This document shows, piece after piece, positions 9,216 to 17,978 of a stretch of DNA of 64,000 nt. The stretch is from Pseudomonas allokribbensis (lineage in GTDB: Bacteria > Pseudomonadota > Gammaproteobacteria > Pseudomonadales > Pseudomonadaceae). The stretch spans positions 1,807,001 through 1,871,000 of the forward strand of contig NZ_CP062252.1 in the NCBI RefSeq assembly GCF_014863605.1, given 5' to 3'. The notes beneath the pieces are model-generated. The model was not told the DNA's origin, did no database searches, and saw nothing but the letters and a program-made list of their open reading frames with translations. Numbering within the stretch: the first letter of the stretch is position 1; every line of letters starts with the position of its first letter. A program made the position numbers and the translations under genes.

Positions 9216-9438
9216 GACTGAATCCCTTAAAGGAAGGTGCCGAATGAGGTTCGCAGGCTATGACCACTGGGTTTGCGCCAAAGTGCCACGCATCGGCACC
9301 AATCAGACGGAATTCGGGGTAATAGTAGCCGGACGATACACTTTGCACGGATTGAATGACCAGTTAAGAGTTGTTAGTTCTTGCACACGGCTGGCAGGCG
9401 ATTAAGCTGGCCGCCGATTTCATCGTTTGGAGTGTTCC

Positions 9439-9810
9439 ATGTCCCGCCGCTTGCCCGTGATTCTGCTGCTCGTTCTTTTGCCGTTATGGCTGGCCGCCAG
9501 TTATGGCGCGCGTTTTGGCTTCATGGAGGACGCGCAGTGGGTGGGCATCTGCGTGGATGAAGCGAGTCGTTGGGAGTGCTCGGTGCGCTCGAACCTTGGC
9601 CTGATGATTCATTTCCAGATGCTGGGCTGGGCGGCGATCGCGGCTGCGGTGATCGGTTTTGTCGTGCCGGGGCGGGCAGGGTGGTGGCTGGCGGTGCTGG
9701 CGCTGGTGTTCGGGTTTCCGGCGCTGGCTTTGTACAACACCACGCTGGCGGTGTTTGCGGTAGTGATTGCCGGGTTGCGGCTGGTGCGGGAATCGCGCGA
9801 CGCCAGGTAG
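9439..9810 (+). CDS. Small inner-membrane protein of unknown function
   Basis: A 123-residue protein with an N-terminal hydrophobic segment (about 6-25) and two or three more (about 60-80, 85-105, 105-118). That leaves a loop with paired cysteines (GICVDEASRWECSV, about 36-50) probably on the periplasmic side. The ATG at MSRRLPVILL has a TTGGAG ribosome-binding site; an upstream TTG would place that site inside the gene. I do not recognise the family. It stands alone between divergent and convergent neighbours. Confidence 0.6.
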   Translation: MSRRLPVILLLVLLPLWLAASYGARFGFMEDAQWVGICVDEASRWECSVRSNLGLMIHFQMLGWAAIAAAVIGFVVPGRAGWWLAVLALVFGFPALALYNTTLAVFAVVIAGLRLVRESRDAR

Positions 9811-9814
9811 TCAT

Positions 9815-9838
9815 GCATCGCGGGCTCGCCCGCGATGC
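9815..9838. repeat. Perfect GC-rich inverted repeat (REP-like)
   Basis: GCATCGCGGG, CTCG, CCCGCGATGC: a perfect 10-bp stem with a 4-base centre, between two convergent genes. Such short GC-rich palindromes recur in Pseudomonas intergenic DNA (REP-type). It may act as a weak bidirectional terminator or 3'-end stabiliser, although no T-run follows. Confidence 0.6.
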
Positions 9839-9859
9839 AGTACTTTCAGGTGCTGAAGG

Positions 9860-11413
9860 TCAGCCTTTGCGAACCCGCAGGCAGCGCCATAGCGCGGCCA
9901 CCATCAGCACACTGACCAGCGCCCAGCCCCAGGCCTGCTGATTCTGCAGACCTTCACGGTACAACTGCGGCGCAATGCACGCACCGATGATGAAGGTCAG
10001 CAGGGCAATCTCCCGGCGGGCCACCGGCACCGGGCGGCACAGGTAAACCAGTGCCGGCAGAATGAACGCCGCACTCGCAAAACTGCGATAGCGTGGATCG
10101 AACACCATCTCCAGCGCCATCACCGCACCCGCGAAACCGACGGCAGCGGCCAGCCAGCCGGCGTGTCGTTCGAAGGCGTTGAAGGCGCGCTCACGCCAGC
10201 TGTTGCGGGCGCTCAAGGTCAGCGCGGCGTGTGCCAGCACCAGCAAATTCAACGCAGTCAGCAAACCGACCCACACCCATTCGCTGGCGAACCGCGTGGT
10301 CAGCCATGCCAGATTGCCCCAGGCGCCGATCGAGCACGCGGCGAGGGCGCCGAGCAATGGCAGCACCAACGCTGAGCGTGTGGTGCGAACCCGACCGCCA
10401 AGCATCAACGTGCCGACAAAGATCAGACCACCGAGCGCCAGCCAGCGCGACCAGTCGGGTACGTTCGACACCGGCCCGGCCAGTACGCCTTTGTCCTGAC
10501 GATCGGCATCGAACAGTCCCCAGTAACCGCCGACCGCGCCTTCGCTGCCGCGCTTCCACGGCTGGTCGAACGCTTCGATCAGGTTGTAATGCCAGCCCTG
10601 CTGTTCGGCGAGGGTGACAAAACCACGAATGAACTTGGCTTCGTTGACCCTGCTCGGCAACGCGGTCTCACGCTGACGGCCTTCGCTCGGCCAGCCGGTT
10701 TCGCCAATCATCACGTCCTTGGGCGCGAACTTGTTGCCGAACACCTGACGCACTTCCGCTACGTGTTGCAGGGCGGCGTCGATGTTCGACGGATCATCTT
10801 CCCAGTACGGCAGCAAGTGAATGGTCAGGAAATCCACCGCCGGCGCAACTTCCGGGTGCTTGAGCCAGAACTCCCAGACATCGGCGTAGGTCACTGGCTG
10901 CTTGATATGGCGCTTGACCTTGTTGATCAGCTTCGCCAATTGCGCCCCGGTGACCTCCTTGCGCAGCAACGCTTCGTTGCCGACGATCACCGCGCTGACC
11001 ACATCCGGGTTGGCGTTGGCCGAGGCGATCAGCAGATCGACTTCTTTCTCGGTGTCCACCGGATTGCTGTTGACCCAAGCGCCGATCATCAGCTTCAAAC
11101 CATGCTTGCGCGCCAGATCAGGCAGGGCTTCGAGGCCGGTCATGGAATAGGTGCGGATGCATTCGAAACGAGTCGCGAGCAGGGCGAGATCGGCGTCCAT
11201 GCGCTCCGGGCGCAGTTTGAACGGTACGTCGAACGGCGACTGATCCTTGTCGAACGGGGTGTAGGAGGCGCACTGCAACTTGTGGGTCGGGGTGGCGACG
11301 TCCGGCAGGATCACCGGTTTGCCGAGGCCGTACCAGAAGCCGCAAAGCGCAAACAGGCCAAGCAGGCAGGCGAACAGATAAGGAAGAAAAGGGAAGCGGG
11401 AGGATGCGGACAT
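9860..11413 (-). CDS. Membrane GH17-type beta-glucan enzyme
   Basis: A 517-residue protein with an N-terminal membrane anchor (about 8-30), a glycoside-hydrolase-17-type domain (about 45-300) and a C-terminal membrane region of several helices. The two GH17 catalytic glutamates are visible: E147 in VIVGNEALLRKEV and E238 in MIGETGWPSEG. Homologues in pseudomonads are often named beta-(1,6)- or beta-glucan synthase and thought to act in cyclic or branched periplasmic glucan synthesis as transglycosylases. Which linkage it makes cannot be read here. The MSASSRFPFL start was chosen over an ATG 14 codons upstream because it begins directly before the anchor. Monocistronic. Confidence 0.78.
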   Translation of the reverse strand: MSASSRFPFLPYLFACLLGLFALCGFWYGLGKPVILPDVATPTHKLQCASYTPFDKDQSPFDVPFKLRPERMDADLALLATRFECIRTYSMTGLEALPDLARKHGLKLMIGAWVNSNPVDTEKEVDLLIASANANPDVVSAVIVGNEALLRKEVTGAQLAKLINKVKRHIKQPVTYADVWEFWLKHPEVAPAVDFLTIHLLPYWEDDPSNIDAALQHVAEVRQVFGNKFAPKDVMIGETGWPSEGRQRETALPSRVNEAKFIRGFVTLAEQQGWHYNLIEAFDQPWKRGSEGAVGGYWGLFDADRQDKGVLAGPVSNVPDWSRWLALGGLIFVGTLMLGGRVRTTRSALVLPLLGALAACSIGAWGNLAWLTTRFASEWVWVGLLTALNLLVLAHAALTLSARNSWRERAFNAFERHAGWLAAAVGFAGAVMALEMVFDPRYRSFASAAFILPALVYLCRPVPVARREIALLTFIIGACIAPQLYREGLQNQQAWGWALVSVLMVAALWRCLRVRKG

Positions 11414-11614
11414 GGTCAGGCCGAGTGGCTGCAAAGCGACGCATGTTACCTGCATTTATAGAGGGGTTGGTGGCCCGCATGATTTTGACATGCAAAGTTT
11501 GGGCGGATTGTCTGGCGCCAATTATTCAGGCGCAGTTAATGGCTTTCTGATGTCGTTTCTCGTTGCTTCGAGGTCGCTGGCAGAGCAGGTCGCTGAGTGC
11601 GTCAGGTTGATGAT

Positions 11615-11644
11615 CGAACTCATCAGTACTCCGCTGATGTTCGA
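11615..11644. repeat. Imperfect inverted repeat in the gap before betX
   Basis: CGAACTCATCAG and CTGATGTTCG flank a 7-base centre, a stem with one bulge about 100 bp before the betX start. It could be an mRNA hairpin or a regulator site. The rest of the 329-bp gap 11414-11742 shows no gene; a TTGACA at 11486 has no good -10 partner that I can identify. Confidence 0.4.
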
Positions 11645-11742
11645 ACGAGTTTGCGGTCAGGCGTGATGGGGGCGCTGTGCACCATAACAATACGTTGACG
11701 ATGCCCGGCATCCGTCGGGCGCAGCATTTCGGGGAAGTAACG

Positions 11743-12594
11743 ATGAAGATGCGACGACTTTTAGGCGCAGGTGCCGCTCTGGTGCTTGCGATGAGCTCCA
11801 CTTTCGCCAGCGCTGAAAAACAGACCCTGAACATCGGTTACGTTGACGGCTGGTCCGACAGCGTGGCGACCACCCACGTGGCGGCCGAAGTGATCAAACA
11901 GAAACTCGGCTATGACGTGAAGCTCCAGGCCGTCGCTACCGGGATCATGTGGCAGGGCGTTGCCACCGGCAAACTCGACGCCATGCTGTCGGCCTGGCTG
12001 CCCGTGACCCACGGTGAATACTGGACGAAGAACAAGGATCTGGTCGTCGATTACGGCCCGAACTTCAAGGACGCGAAAATCGGCCTGATCGTGCCGGAGT
12101 ACGTCAAAGCCAAGACCATTGAAGACCTGAAGACCGACGACAGCTTCAAGAAGCGCATCGTCGGCATCGACGCCGGTTCAGGCGTGATGCTCAAGACCGA
12201 TCAGGCGATCAAGGATTACGACCTGACCGGCTATCAACTCAAGGCCAGTTCCGGCGCCGGCATGATTGCCGAGTTGACCCGTGCCGAGAAAAAGAACGAA
12301 TCCATTGCCGTGACCGGTTGGGTGCCGCACTGGATGTTCGCCAAGTGGAAACTGCGCTTCCTCGACGACCCGAAAGGCGTGTATGGCGCGGCTGAAACCG
12401 TGAACAGCATCGGCAGCAAGGAACTGGCGACCAAGGCGCCGGAAGTAGCCAAGTTCCTGAAGAACTTCCAGTGGGCTTCGAAAGACGAAATCGGCGAAGT
12501 CATGCTGGCGATTCAGGACGGTGCCAAACCTGACGCAGCGGCCAAGGATTGGGTGGCCAAACACCCGGATCGCGTGGCTGACTGGACCAAGTAA
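11743..12594 (+). CDS. betX: Glycine-betaine-type ABC substrate-binding protein (BetX-like)
   Basis: A 283-residue periplasmic binding protein of the OpuAC/ProX class for quaternary amines. A signal peptide (MKMRRLLGAGAALVLAMSST, cleavage after FASA near residue 24) follows a GGGGAAG ribosome-binding site; upstream in-frame ATGs lack both. It shows NIGYVDGWSDSVATTHVA, with tryptophans usual in betaine cages, and VTGWVPHWMFAKWKL near 205. No permease or ATPase gene lies nearby, so it should share a distant transporter. In P. aeruginosa, as I recall, the solo betaine-binding protein BetX lies beside the yjcH-actP homologues. The same order here supports the name. A terminator follows. Confidence 0.82.
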   Translation: MKMRRLLGAGAALVLAMSSTFASAEKQTLNIGYVDGWSDSVATTHVAAEVIKQKLGYDVKLQAVATGIMWQGVATGKLDAMLSAWLPVTHGEYWTKNKDLVVDYGPNFKDAKIGLIVPEYVKAKTIEDLKTDDSFKKRIVGIDAGSGVMLKTDQAIKDYDLTGYQLKASSGAGMIAELTRAEKKNESIAVTGWVPHWMFAKWKLRFLDDPKGVYGAAETVNSIGSKELATKAPEVAKFLKNFQWASKDEIGEVMLAIQDGAKPDAAAKDWVAKHPDRVADWTK

Positions 12595-12627
12595 TATAAG
12601 TCGAAGCGTCTAGTCTGCGCTTCCCAG

Positions 12628-12660
12628 GGCCGCCCGGCATCACCGCCGGGCGGCCTTTTT
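12628..12660 (+). terminator. Rho-independent terminator of betX
   Basis: An 11-bp perfect stem (GGCCGCCCGGC, ATCACC loop, complement) is followed by T6. It separates betX from yjcH-actP. Confidence 0.92.
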
Positions 12661-12824
12661 TATGGCGCTTCTTTTTATAGGGGAAGTGGACCGTTTTCGG
12701 GTGGTCTGGAAATTGGCAAAAACGCCATGGCGTTCTACTACTAAGGTCGTCTGGAAGCCGGCTCGCAGCCGCATAGAGTGGCTATGTTCCAAAAATAAAA
12801 ATCTGTGCTGCGAGGATAAAAACA

Positions 12825-13136
12825 ATGAACGACAGCATTTACCTCTCTATTCAGAACAGCCCGCGCTTCAAGGAGCTGGTGAAAAAAAGGGAAAGGTTCG
12901 CCTGGATACTCTCGGCGATCATGCTAGGGCTCTACTCCGGATTCATCCTTCTGATCGCGTACGGGCCGCAAGTGCTCGGGACCAAAATCAGTGCCGGTTC
13001 ATCGATCACCTGGGGCATCCCCATCGGTGTCGGGCTGATTGTCTCGGCCTTCGTCCTGACCGGTATCTATGTACGCCGCGCCAATGGCGAGTTCGACGAC
13101 CTGAACAATGCGATTCTCAAGGAGGCTCAGCAATGA
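12825..13136 (+). CDS. yjcH: DUF485 membrane protein, acetate permease partner
   Basis: A 103-residue DUF485 protein with two transmembrane helices (about 25-48 and 60-82), the size and shape of E. coli YjcH, the small partner of ActP. Its last codons overlap the actP start (ATGA), so translation is coupled. The A-rich stretch AAAAACAATGAAC spans the start codon and resembles the A-rich Hfq/Crc target sites that repress secondary carbon-source genes in Pseudomonas; that reading is inference. The gene is separated from betX by a terminator and 165 bp that should hold its promoter. Confidence 0.92.
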   Translation: MNDSIYLSIQNSPRFKELVKKRERFAWILSAIMLGLYSGFILLIAYGPQVLGTKISAGSSITWGIPIGVGLIVSAFVLTGIYVRRANGEFDDLNNAILKEAQQ

Positions 13137-14791
13137 TCCGGCGTCTACTGGCTCTTTTGAGCATCGCAGCGTTCGCTCCAGCCGCCTGGGCCGCTGACGC
13201 CCTGACCGGCGAAGTCCACAAACAACCGCTCAACGTTTCCGCGATCGTCATGTTCGTGGTGTTCGTCGGCGCGACCCTGTGCATCACCTACTGGGCCTCC
13301 AAACGCAACAAGTCGGCTGCCGATTACTATGCGGCAGGCGGCAAAATCACCGGTTTCCAGAACGGTCTGGCGATTGCCGGTGACTACATGTCGGCGGCGT
13401 CCTTCCTGGGGATTTCCGCGCTGGTGTTCACTTCCGGTTACGACGGCCTGATCTACTCGATCGGCTTCCTGGTGGGCTGGCCGATCATTCTGTTCCTGAT
13501 CGCCGAACGTCTGCGCAACCTGGGTAAATACACCTTTGCCGACGTGGCGTCCTACCGCCTCGGGCAAACCCAGATCCGCACGCTGTCGGCCTGCGGCTCG
13601 CTGGTGGTGGTGGCGTTCTATCTGATCGCGCAAATGGTCGGTGCCGGCAAGCTGATCCAGCTGCTGTTCGGTCTCGACTACCACGTTGCGGTGATTCTGG
13701 TCGGTATCCTGATGTGCCTCTACGTGCTGTTCGGCGGCATGCTGGCGACCACCTGGGTGCAGATCATCAAGGCCGTGCTGTTGCTGTCCGGTGCCTCGTT
13801 CATGGCGCTGATGGTGATGAAGCACGTCAACTTCGACTTCAACACCCTGTTCTCCGAAGCCATCAAGGTTCACGCCAAGGGCGAAGCGATCATGAGCCCC
13901 GGCGGTCTGGTGAAAGACCCGATCTCGGCGTTCTCCCTCGGTCTGGCACTGATGTTCGGTACCGCTGGCCTGCCACACATCCTGATGCGCTTCTTCACCG
14001 TGAGCGATGCGAAAGAAGCCCGTAAGAGCGTGCTGTACGCGACTGGCTTCATCGGCTACTTCTACATCCTGACCTTCATCATCGGCTTCGGCGCGATCCT
14101 GCTGGTCAGCACCAACCCGGCGTTCAAGGATGCAGCGGGCGCTCTGCTCGGCGGCAACAACATGGCGGCGGTGCACTTGGCCAACGCCGTGGGCGGCAGC
14201 ATCTTCCTCGGCTTCATCTCGGCGGTGGCGTTTGCAACCATTCTCGCGGTAGTGGCGGGTCTGACCCTGGCTGGTGCTTCGGCGGTGTCTCACGACCTGT
14301 ACGCCAGCGTGATCAAGAAAGGCAAAGCCAACGACAAGGATGAGATTCGCGTTTCGAAGATCACCACCATCGCACTGGGCATCCTGGCCATCGGCCTGGG
14401 CATTCTGTTCGAAAGCCAGAACATTGCGTTCATGGTCGGCCTGGCGTTCTCCATCGCGGCGAGCTGCAACTTCCCGGTGCTGCTGCTTTCGATGTACTGG
14501 AAGAAGCTGACCACTCGTGGCGCGATGATTGGCGGCTGGCTGGGTCTGGTGAGTGCGGTGGGGCTGATGATTCTTGGCCCGACCATCTGGGTGCAGATTC
14601 TGCATCACGAGAAGGCGATTTTCCCTTACGAGTATCCGGCGCTGTTTTCGATGATCATTGCGTTTATCGGGATCTGGTTCTTCTCTGTTACCGATAAATC
14701 GGCGGCGGCAGAGAATGAGCGTGCGCTGTTCTTCCCGCAGTTTGTGCGTTCGCAGACGGGGTTGGGGGCTAGTGGGGCGGTTTCGCACTGA
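13133..14791 (+). CDS. actP: Acetate permease, sodium:solute symporter family
   Basis: A 552-residue cation/acetate symporter (E. coli ActP 549). The N-terminus [20 protein letters not shown] looks like a cleavable signal, as in ActP. About 13 membrane helices follow. Family landmarks include the [20 protein letters not shown] region, [12 protein letters not shown], and [15 protein letters not shown] in the SSS signature area. The ATG lies inside the end of yjcH and its AGGAGG ribosome-binding site lies in yjcH coding sequence. It imports acetate and probably other short carboxylates. A hairpin with a T-run follows the stop. Confidence 0.93.
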   Translation: MIRRLLALLSIAAFAPAAWAADALTGEVHKQPLNVSAIVMFVVFVGATLCITYWASKRNKSAADYYAAGGKITGFQNGLAIAGDYMSAASFLGISALVFTSGYDGLIYSIGFLVGWPIILFLIAERLRNLGKYTFADVASYRLGQTQIRTLSACGSLVVVAFYLIAQMVGAGKLIQLLFGLDYHVAVILVGILMCLYVLFGGMLATTWVQIIKAVLLLSGASFMALMVMKHVNFDFNTLFSEAIKVHAKGEAIMSPGGLVKDPISAFSLGLALMFGTAGLPHILMRFFTVSDAKEARKSVLYATGFIGYFYILTFIIGFGAILLVSTNPAFKDAAGALLGGNNMAAVHLANAVGGSIFLGFISAVAFATILAVVAGLTLAGASAVSHDLYASVIKKGKANDKDEIRVSKITTIALGILAIGLGILFESQNIAFMVGLAFSIAASCNFPVLLLSMYWKKLTTRGAMIGGWLGLVSAVGLMILGPTIWVQILHHEKAIFPYEYPALFSMIIAFIGIWFFSVTDKSAAAENERALFFPQFVRSQTGLGASGAVSH

Positions 14792-14819
14792 GGCTTTTTG
14801 TGTAGGTTGAGTTGAATGG

Positions 14820-14852
14820 AAATGCCCTGGTCGAGAGATTGGGGCATTTTTT
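14820..14852 (+). terminator. Probable terminator of actP
   Basis: AAATGCCC pairs with GGGCATTT across a 14-base loop, followed by T6, 28 bp after the actP stop. Confidence 0.7.
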
Positions 14853-14861
14853 ATTGAGTAC

Positions 14862-15479
14862 ATATCCGTTGCTTCGGGTGCTGCCGCTGGCGGTTTCGCT
14901 CTTACAGCGAGTCACTTTTGACAAACGCCTCAAAAGTAACCAAAAAGTCTAAGCCCCGGCGTACGGCACTTCGCTTAGGCTCAGTGTTCCCTCGCTACGG
15001 TGTCCATCAGGGGGCATCGCCTACGGTTTGCTTCGCTGCACCTCCTCTCGATGTATGCGGCTTCGCCGCACGGCGCTGCGCGCCTACCCCCTGATGAACA
15101 CCTCCGCTCGGCCTGCCGAAGGGGCAAAAAATCAAAAGCCAGAGCCAGAGCAAAAGCCAGATCAAAAGCCCCTCACCACGATGAGCGTTAGCTCAAGTAC
15201 CGCTTTTGATCTCAAGGCCCGTCGGCAGGCTGAGTGGAGGGATTGATTCGGGGTGGGAGCGCAGCGACCGTTTGGCGAAGCCAAACACATCGAGAGGAGG
15301 TGCAGCGAAGCAAACCGGAGGCGATGCCCCCGGATCGATCCCGGAGCGAAGGGACCCCGAGCCTCAGCGAGGGGCCGTACGTCAGGGTGAAGCCTTTTGG
15401 GTTACCTTTTCGGCGTTTGGAAAAGGTGACTCGCCGTAAGGGCGAAACCCTAAGAAGCCGTTACCGCAGCAACGGATAT
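14862..15479. repeat. 618-bp imperfect palindrome (two ~280-bp inverted arms)
   Basis: The left arm (14862-15141) and the reverse complement of the right arm (15200-15479) align along almost their whole length. Shared words include ATATCCGTTGCT at the outer ends, GCGAGTCAC, GGGGGCATCGCCT, GGTTTGCTTCGCTGCACC TCCTCTCGATGT and CTTCGCC, and AATCAAAAG / CTTTTGAT near the centre. About 58 bp separate the arms and carry two ATCAAAAGCC copies. The longest frames inside are Arg/Pro/Ser-rich with no ribosome-binding site, so I call no gene. Similar long inverted elements occur between genes in other fluorescent pseudomonads as far as I recall; origin and function are unclear. Confidence 0.85.
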
Positions 15480-15510
15480 ACACCCAATCCAAAAGACAGC
15501 GAAAACCCGC

Positions 15511-15548
15511 AAAAACAAAAAACGGCCCCCATTCACATGGAGGCCGTT
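15511..15548 (-). terminator. Rho-independent terminator of gltA
   Basis: Read on the minus strand, AACGGCC pairs with GGCCGTT around a loop containing a second CCAT/ATGG pairing, followed by T6 and a further T-run. It lies about 40 bp beyond the gltA stop. Confidence 0.88.
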
Positions 15549-15584
15549 CCCGTTACAACTTAAGACGTTATCGCAAGACAGGTC

Positions 15585-16874
15585 TTATTTGCGGTCTTCC
15601 AGCTTGGTGATATCCCGCGACTCGTAGCCAGTGTACAGCTGACGCGGACGGCCAATCTTGTACGGGCTGGAGAGCATTTCCTTCCAGTGCGAGATCCAGC
15701 CGACAGTACGTGCCAGGGCGAAGATCACGGTGAACATGCTGGTCGGAATGCCGATCGCCTTGAGGATGATCCCCGAGTAGAAGTCGACGTTCGGGTACAG
15801 CGAGCGTTCGATGAAGTACGGGTCGGTCAGGGCGATCTCTTCCAGGCGCATGGCCAGTTCGAGTTGCGGATCGTTCTGGATGCCCAGTTCCTTCAACACT
15901 TCGTCGCAAGTCTGCTTCATCACGGTCGCACGTGGGTCGCGGTTCTTGTAGACGCGGTGACCGAAGCCCATCAGCTTGAACGGATCGTTCTTGTCCTTGG
16001 CCTTGGCGATGAACTTGTCGATGTTCGAGACATCGCCGATTTCATCGAGCATGGTCAGCACGGCTTCGTTCGCACCGCCGTGGGCAGGGCCCCACAGTGC
16101 GGCGATACCGGCGGCGATACAGGCGAACGGGTTGGCGCCCGAGGAACCGGCCAGACGCACGGTGGAGGTCGAAGCGTTCTGCTCGTGGTCGGCGTGGAGG
16201 ATGAAGATCCGGTCCATGGCCTTGGCGAGTACCGGGCTGATCGGTTTGATCTCGCACGGGGTGTTGAACATCATGTGCAGGAAGTTTTCCGCGTACGACA
16301 GGTCGTTGCGCGGGTACATCATGGGTTGGCCCATGGAGTACTTGTAAACCATCGCGGCCAGGGTCGGCATCTTGGCAACCAGGCGGATCGCGGAGATTTC
16401 GCGATGCTGCGGGTTATTGATGTCGAGGGAGTCGTGGTAGAAGGCCGAGAGGGCGCCGACTACACCACACATGACGGCCATCGGGTGGGCGTCACGGCGG
16501 AAGCCGTTGAAGAAGGTTTTCAGCTGTTCGTGAACCATGGTGTGGTTCTTCACGGTGCCGACGAACTGGGCCTTTTGCTCTGCAGTCGGCAGTTCGCCGT
16601 TCAGCAGCAGGTAGCAGGTTTCCAGGTAGTCCGACTTTTCAGCCAGTTGTTCGATCGGGTAGCCGCGGTGCAGCAGGATGCCGTTGTCGCCATCGATATA
16701 GGTGATCTTCGATTCGCAGGAAGCGGTCGACATGAAACCGGGGTCGAAAGTGAAGCGGCCCGTGGCCGTCAGGCCCCGAACATCAATTACATCGGGACCA
16801 ACGGTGCCGGTTAAAATGGGCAGCTCGACGGGGGCTGCGCCCTCGATGATCAACTGCGCTTTTTTGTCAGCCAT
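15585..16874 (-). CDS. gltA: Citrate synthase (type II)
   Basis: Condenses oxaloacetate and acetyl-CoA to citrate, the entry step of the TCA cycle. The length of 429 residues fits the large hexameric, NADH-regulated Gram-negative type. The catalytic triad is intact: H265 in [12 protein letters not shown]306 in [14 protein letters not shown] and D364 in PNVDFYSG. An AGGAGGCC ribosome-binding site precedes the ATG. It is transcribed away from sdhCDAB. A good sigma-70 promoter (TTGACA, 16 bp, TATAGT) lies about 60 bp upstream of the start. Confidence 0.98.
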   Translation of the reverse strand: MADKKAQLIIEGAAPVELPILTGTVGPDVIDVRGLTATGRFTFDPGFMSTASCESKITYIDGDNGILLHRGYPIEQLAEKSDYLETCYLLLNGELPTAEQKAQFVGTVKNHTMVHEQLKTFFNGFRRDAHPMAVMCGVVGALSAFYHDSLDINNPQHREISAIRLVAKMPTLAAMVYKYSMGQPMMYPRNDLSYAENFLHMMFNTPCEIKPISPVLAKAMDRIFILHADHEQNASTSTVRLAGSSGANPFACIAAGIAALWGPAHGGANEAVLTMLDEIGDVSNIDKFIAKAKDKNDPFKLMGFGHRVYKNRDPRATVMKQTCDEVLKELGIQNDPQLELAMRLEEIALTDPYFIERSLYPNVDFYSGIILKAIGIPTSMFTVIFALARTVGWISHWKEMLSSPYKIGRPRQLYTGYESRDITKLEDRK

Positions 16875-16932
16875 GTGGCCTCCTATTTATGCTTGAAATC
16901 ATCAGACAGACCCCCCACGCAGGGCCCGCACC

Positions 16933-16960
16933 ACTATAGTGAGATAAATTCGAATGTCAA
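16933..16960 (-). promoter_or_regulatory. Sigma-70 promoter of gltA
   Basis: On the minus strand, TTGACA (16955-16960) and TATAGT (16933-16938) are separated by 16 bp. The predicted transcript start lies near 16926, leaving a leader of about 50 nt. This and the sdh promoter occupy the 364-bp divergent gap, in which I see no gene. Confidence 0.75.
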
Positions 16961-17074
16961 TTTGCCTAAAGTCTTGCTCCAGAAGGCTTTAACCGCACTT
17001 TTTCCTCGAAATTGACTGCCATTTACGCCTTTTATACAACTTGTGCAATCAGCTATTGGGGGTAGGCGATTGCG

Positions 17075-17103
17075 TTGTCATTAGTAGCCTAACTGTCTAT
17101 ACT
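17075..17103 (+). promoter_or_regulatory. Sigma-70 promoter of sdhCDAB
   Basis: TTGTCA (17075-17080) and TATACT (17098-17103) are separated by exactly 17 bp. A transcript starting near 17110 would have a leader of about 130 nt before the sdhC GTG. Confidence 0.75.
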
Positions 17104-17238
17104 CGGCGACCGACCGCCAAGGGCTTTTGGGCTTGCTTTCATTGGGGGTCGCATCCCTGGGTGGTGGTTACCTGACCAGTGCACTCCCCAACAACTTTGC
17201 CCTGATTGTTAGGGGCTCTTCAGTGTGAAAAAAAAGCC

Positions 17239-17613
17239 GTGAAAAGCCAACGACCTGTAAACCTAGACCTAAGGACCATCAAACTCCCCATCACCGGCGT
17301 TACGTCGTTTCTTCACCGTGTTTCCGGCATCATCCTCTTCCTGGGCCTTGGCATCATGCTTTATGCATTGGGCAAATCCCTGGGTTCCGAGGAAGGTTAT
17401 GTCGAGGTGAAGGCATGCTTGACCAGCCCGCTGGCCAAGTTCGTAGCATGGGGCCTCCTGTCCGCTCTGCTGTATCACCTGGTTGCCGGTGTGCGCCACT
17501 TGATCATGGACATGGGCATCGGTGAGACGCTGGAAGGCGGCCGCCTGGGCTCGAAAATTATCATCGCCGTTTCCGTGGTGCTGATCGTTCTGGCAGGAGT
17601 TTGGATATGGTAA
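17239..17613 (+). CDS. sdhC: Succinate dehydrogenase cytochrome b556 subunit
   Basis: A 124-residue membrane anchor of complex II with three helices (about 22-45, 60-85, 100-122). It contains the SdhC signature NLDLRTIKLPITGVTSFLHRVSG (quinone side) and the haem-ligand region YHLVAGVRHLIMD. The GTG start giving VKSQRPVNLD was chosen because it matches the family N-terminus. An ATG 11 codons upstream adds unrelated residues, and the local Shine-Dalgarno is weak in either case. It is the first gene of sdhCDAB and overlaps sdhD by 7 bp. Confidence 0.93.
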   Translation: MKSQRPVNLDLRTIKLPITGVTSFLHRVSGIILFLGLGIMLYALGKSLGSEEGYVEVKACLTSPLAKFVAWGLLSALLYHLVAGVRHLIMDMGIGETLEGGRLGSKIIIAVSVVLIVLAGVWIW

Positions 17614-17975
17614 CCAGCGTTACGAACCTTTCGCGTTCGGGCCTCTATGACTGGATGGCACAGCGTGTGTCTGCGGTTGTTCTCGCGGCTTATTTCATCT
17701 TCCTGATCGGCTACCTCGCCGCTCACCCGGGCATTGGCTATGAACAATGGCATGGCCTGTTCGCCCACAACGGAATGCGTATCTTCAGTCTGCTGGCACT
17801 GGTTGCCCTGGGCGCTCACGCCTGGGTCGGCATGTGGACCATCGCGACTGACTACCTGACGCCGATGGCGCTGGGCAAGTCCGCGACTGCAGTACGTTTC
17901 CTTTTCCAGGCAGTATGCGGCGTTGCGATGTTCGCTTACTTCGTCTGGGGTGTGCAGATTCTCTGGGGTATCTGA
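17607..17975 (+). CDS. sdhD: Succinate dehydrogenase membrane anchor subunit
   Basis: A 122-residue second membrane anchor of complex II, with three helices (about 22-40, 55-80, 95-118). Landmarks are LYDWMAQRVSAVVLAAYF and ALGAHAWVGMWTIATDYL, the haem and quinone side of SdhD. The ATG lies inside the end of sdhC with an AGGAG site in sdhC coding sequence, so translation is coupled. Three bases separate it from sdhA. Confidence 0.93.
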   Translation: MVTSVTNLSRSGLYDWMAQRVSAVVLAAYFIFLIGYLAAHPGIGYEQWHGLFAHNGMRIFSLLALVALGAHAWVGMWTIATDYLTPMALGKSATAVRFLFQAVCGVAMFAYFVWGVQILWGI

Positions 17976-17978
17976 GTC

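Noticed and set aside
13145-14863. Minus-strand frame of about 570 codons across actP
   Set aside because: Gln/His/Arg/Asp-rich composition of a shadow frame; actP is complete on the plus strand.
15000-15563. Small plus-strand frames inside the long palindrome
   Set aside because: Arg/Pro/Ser-rich, no ribosome-binding sites, and mirror-image DNA explains their length.
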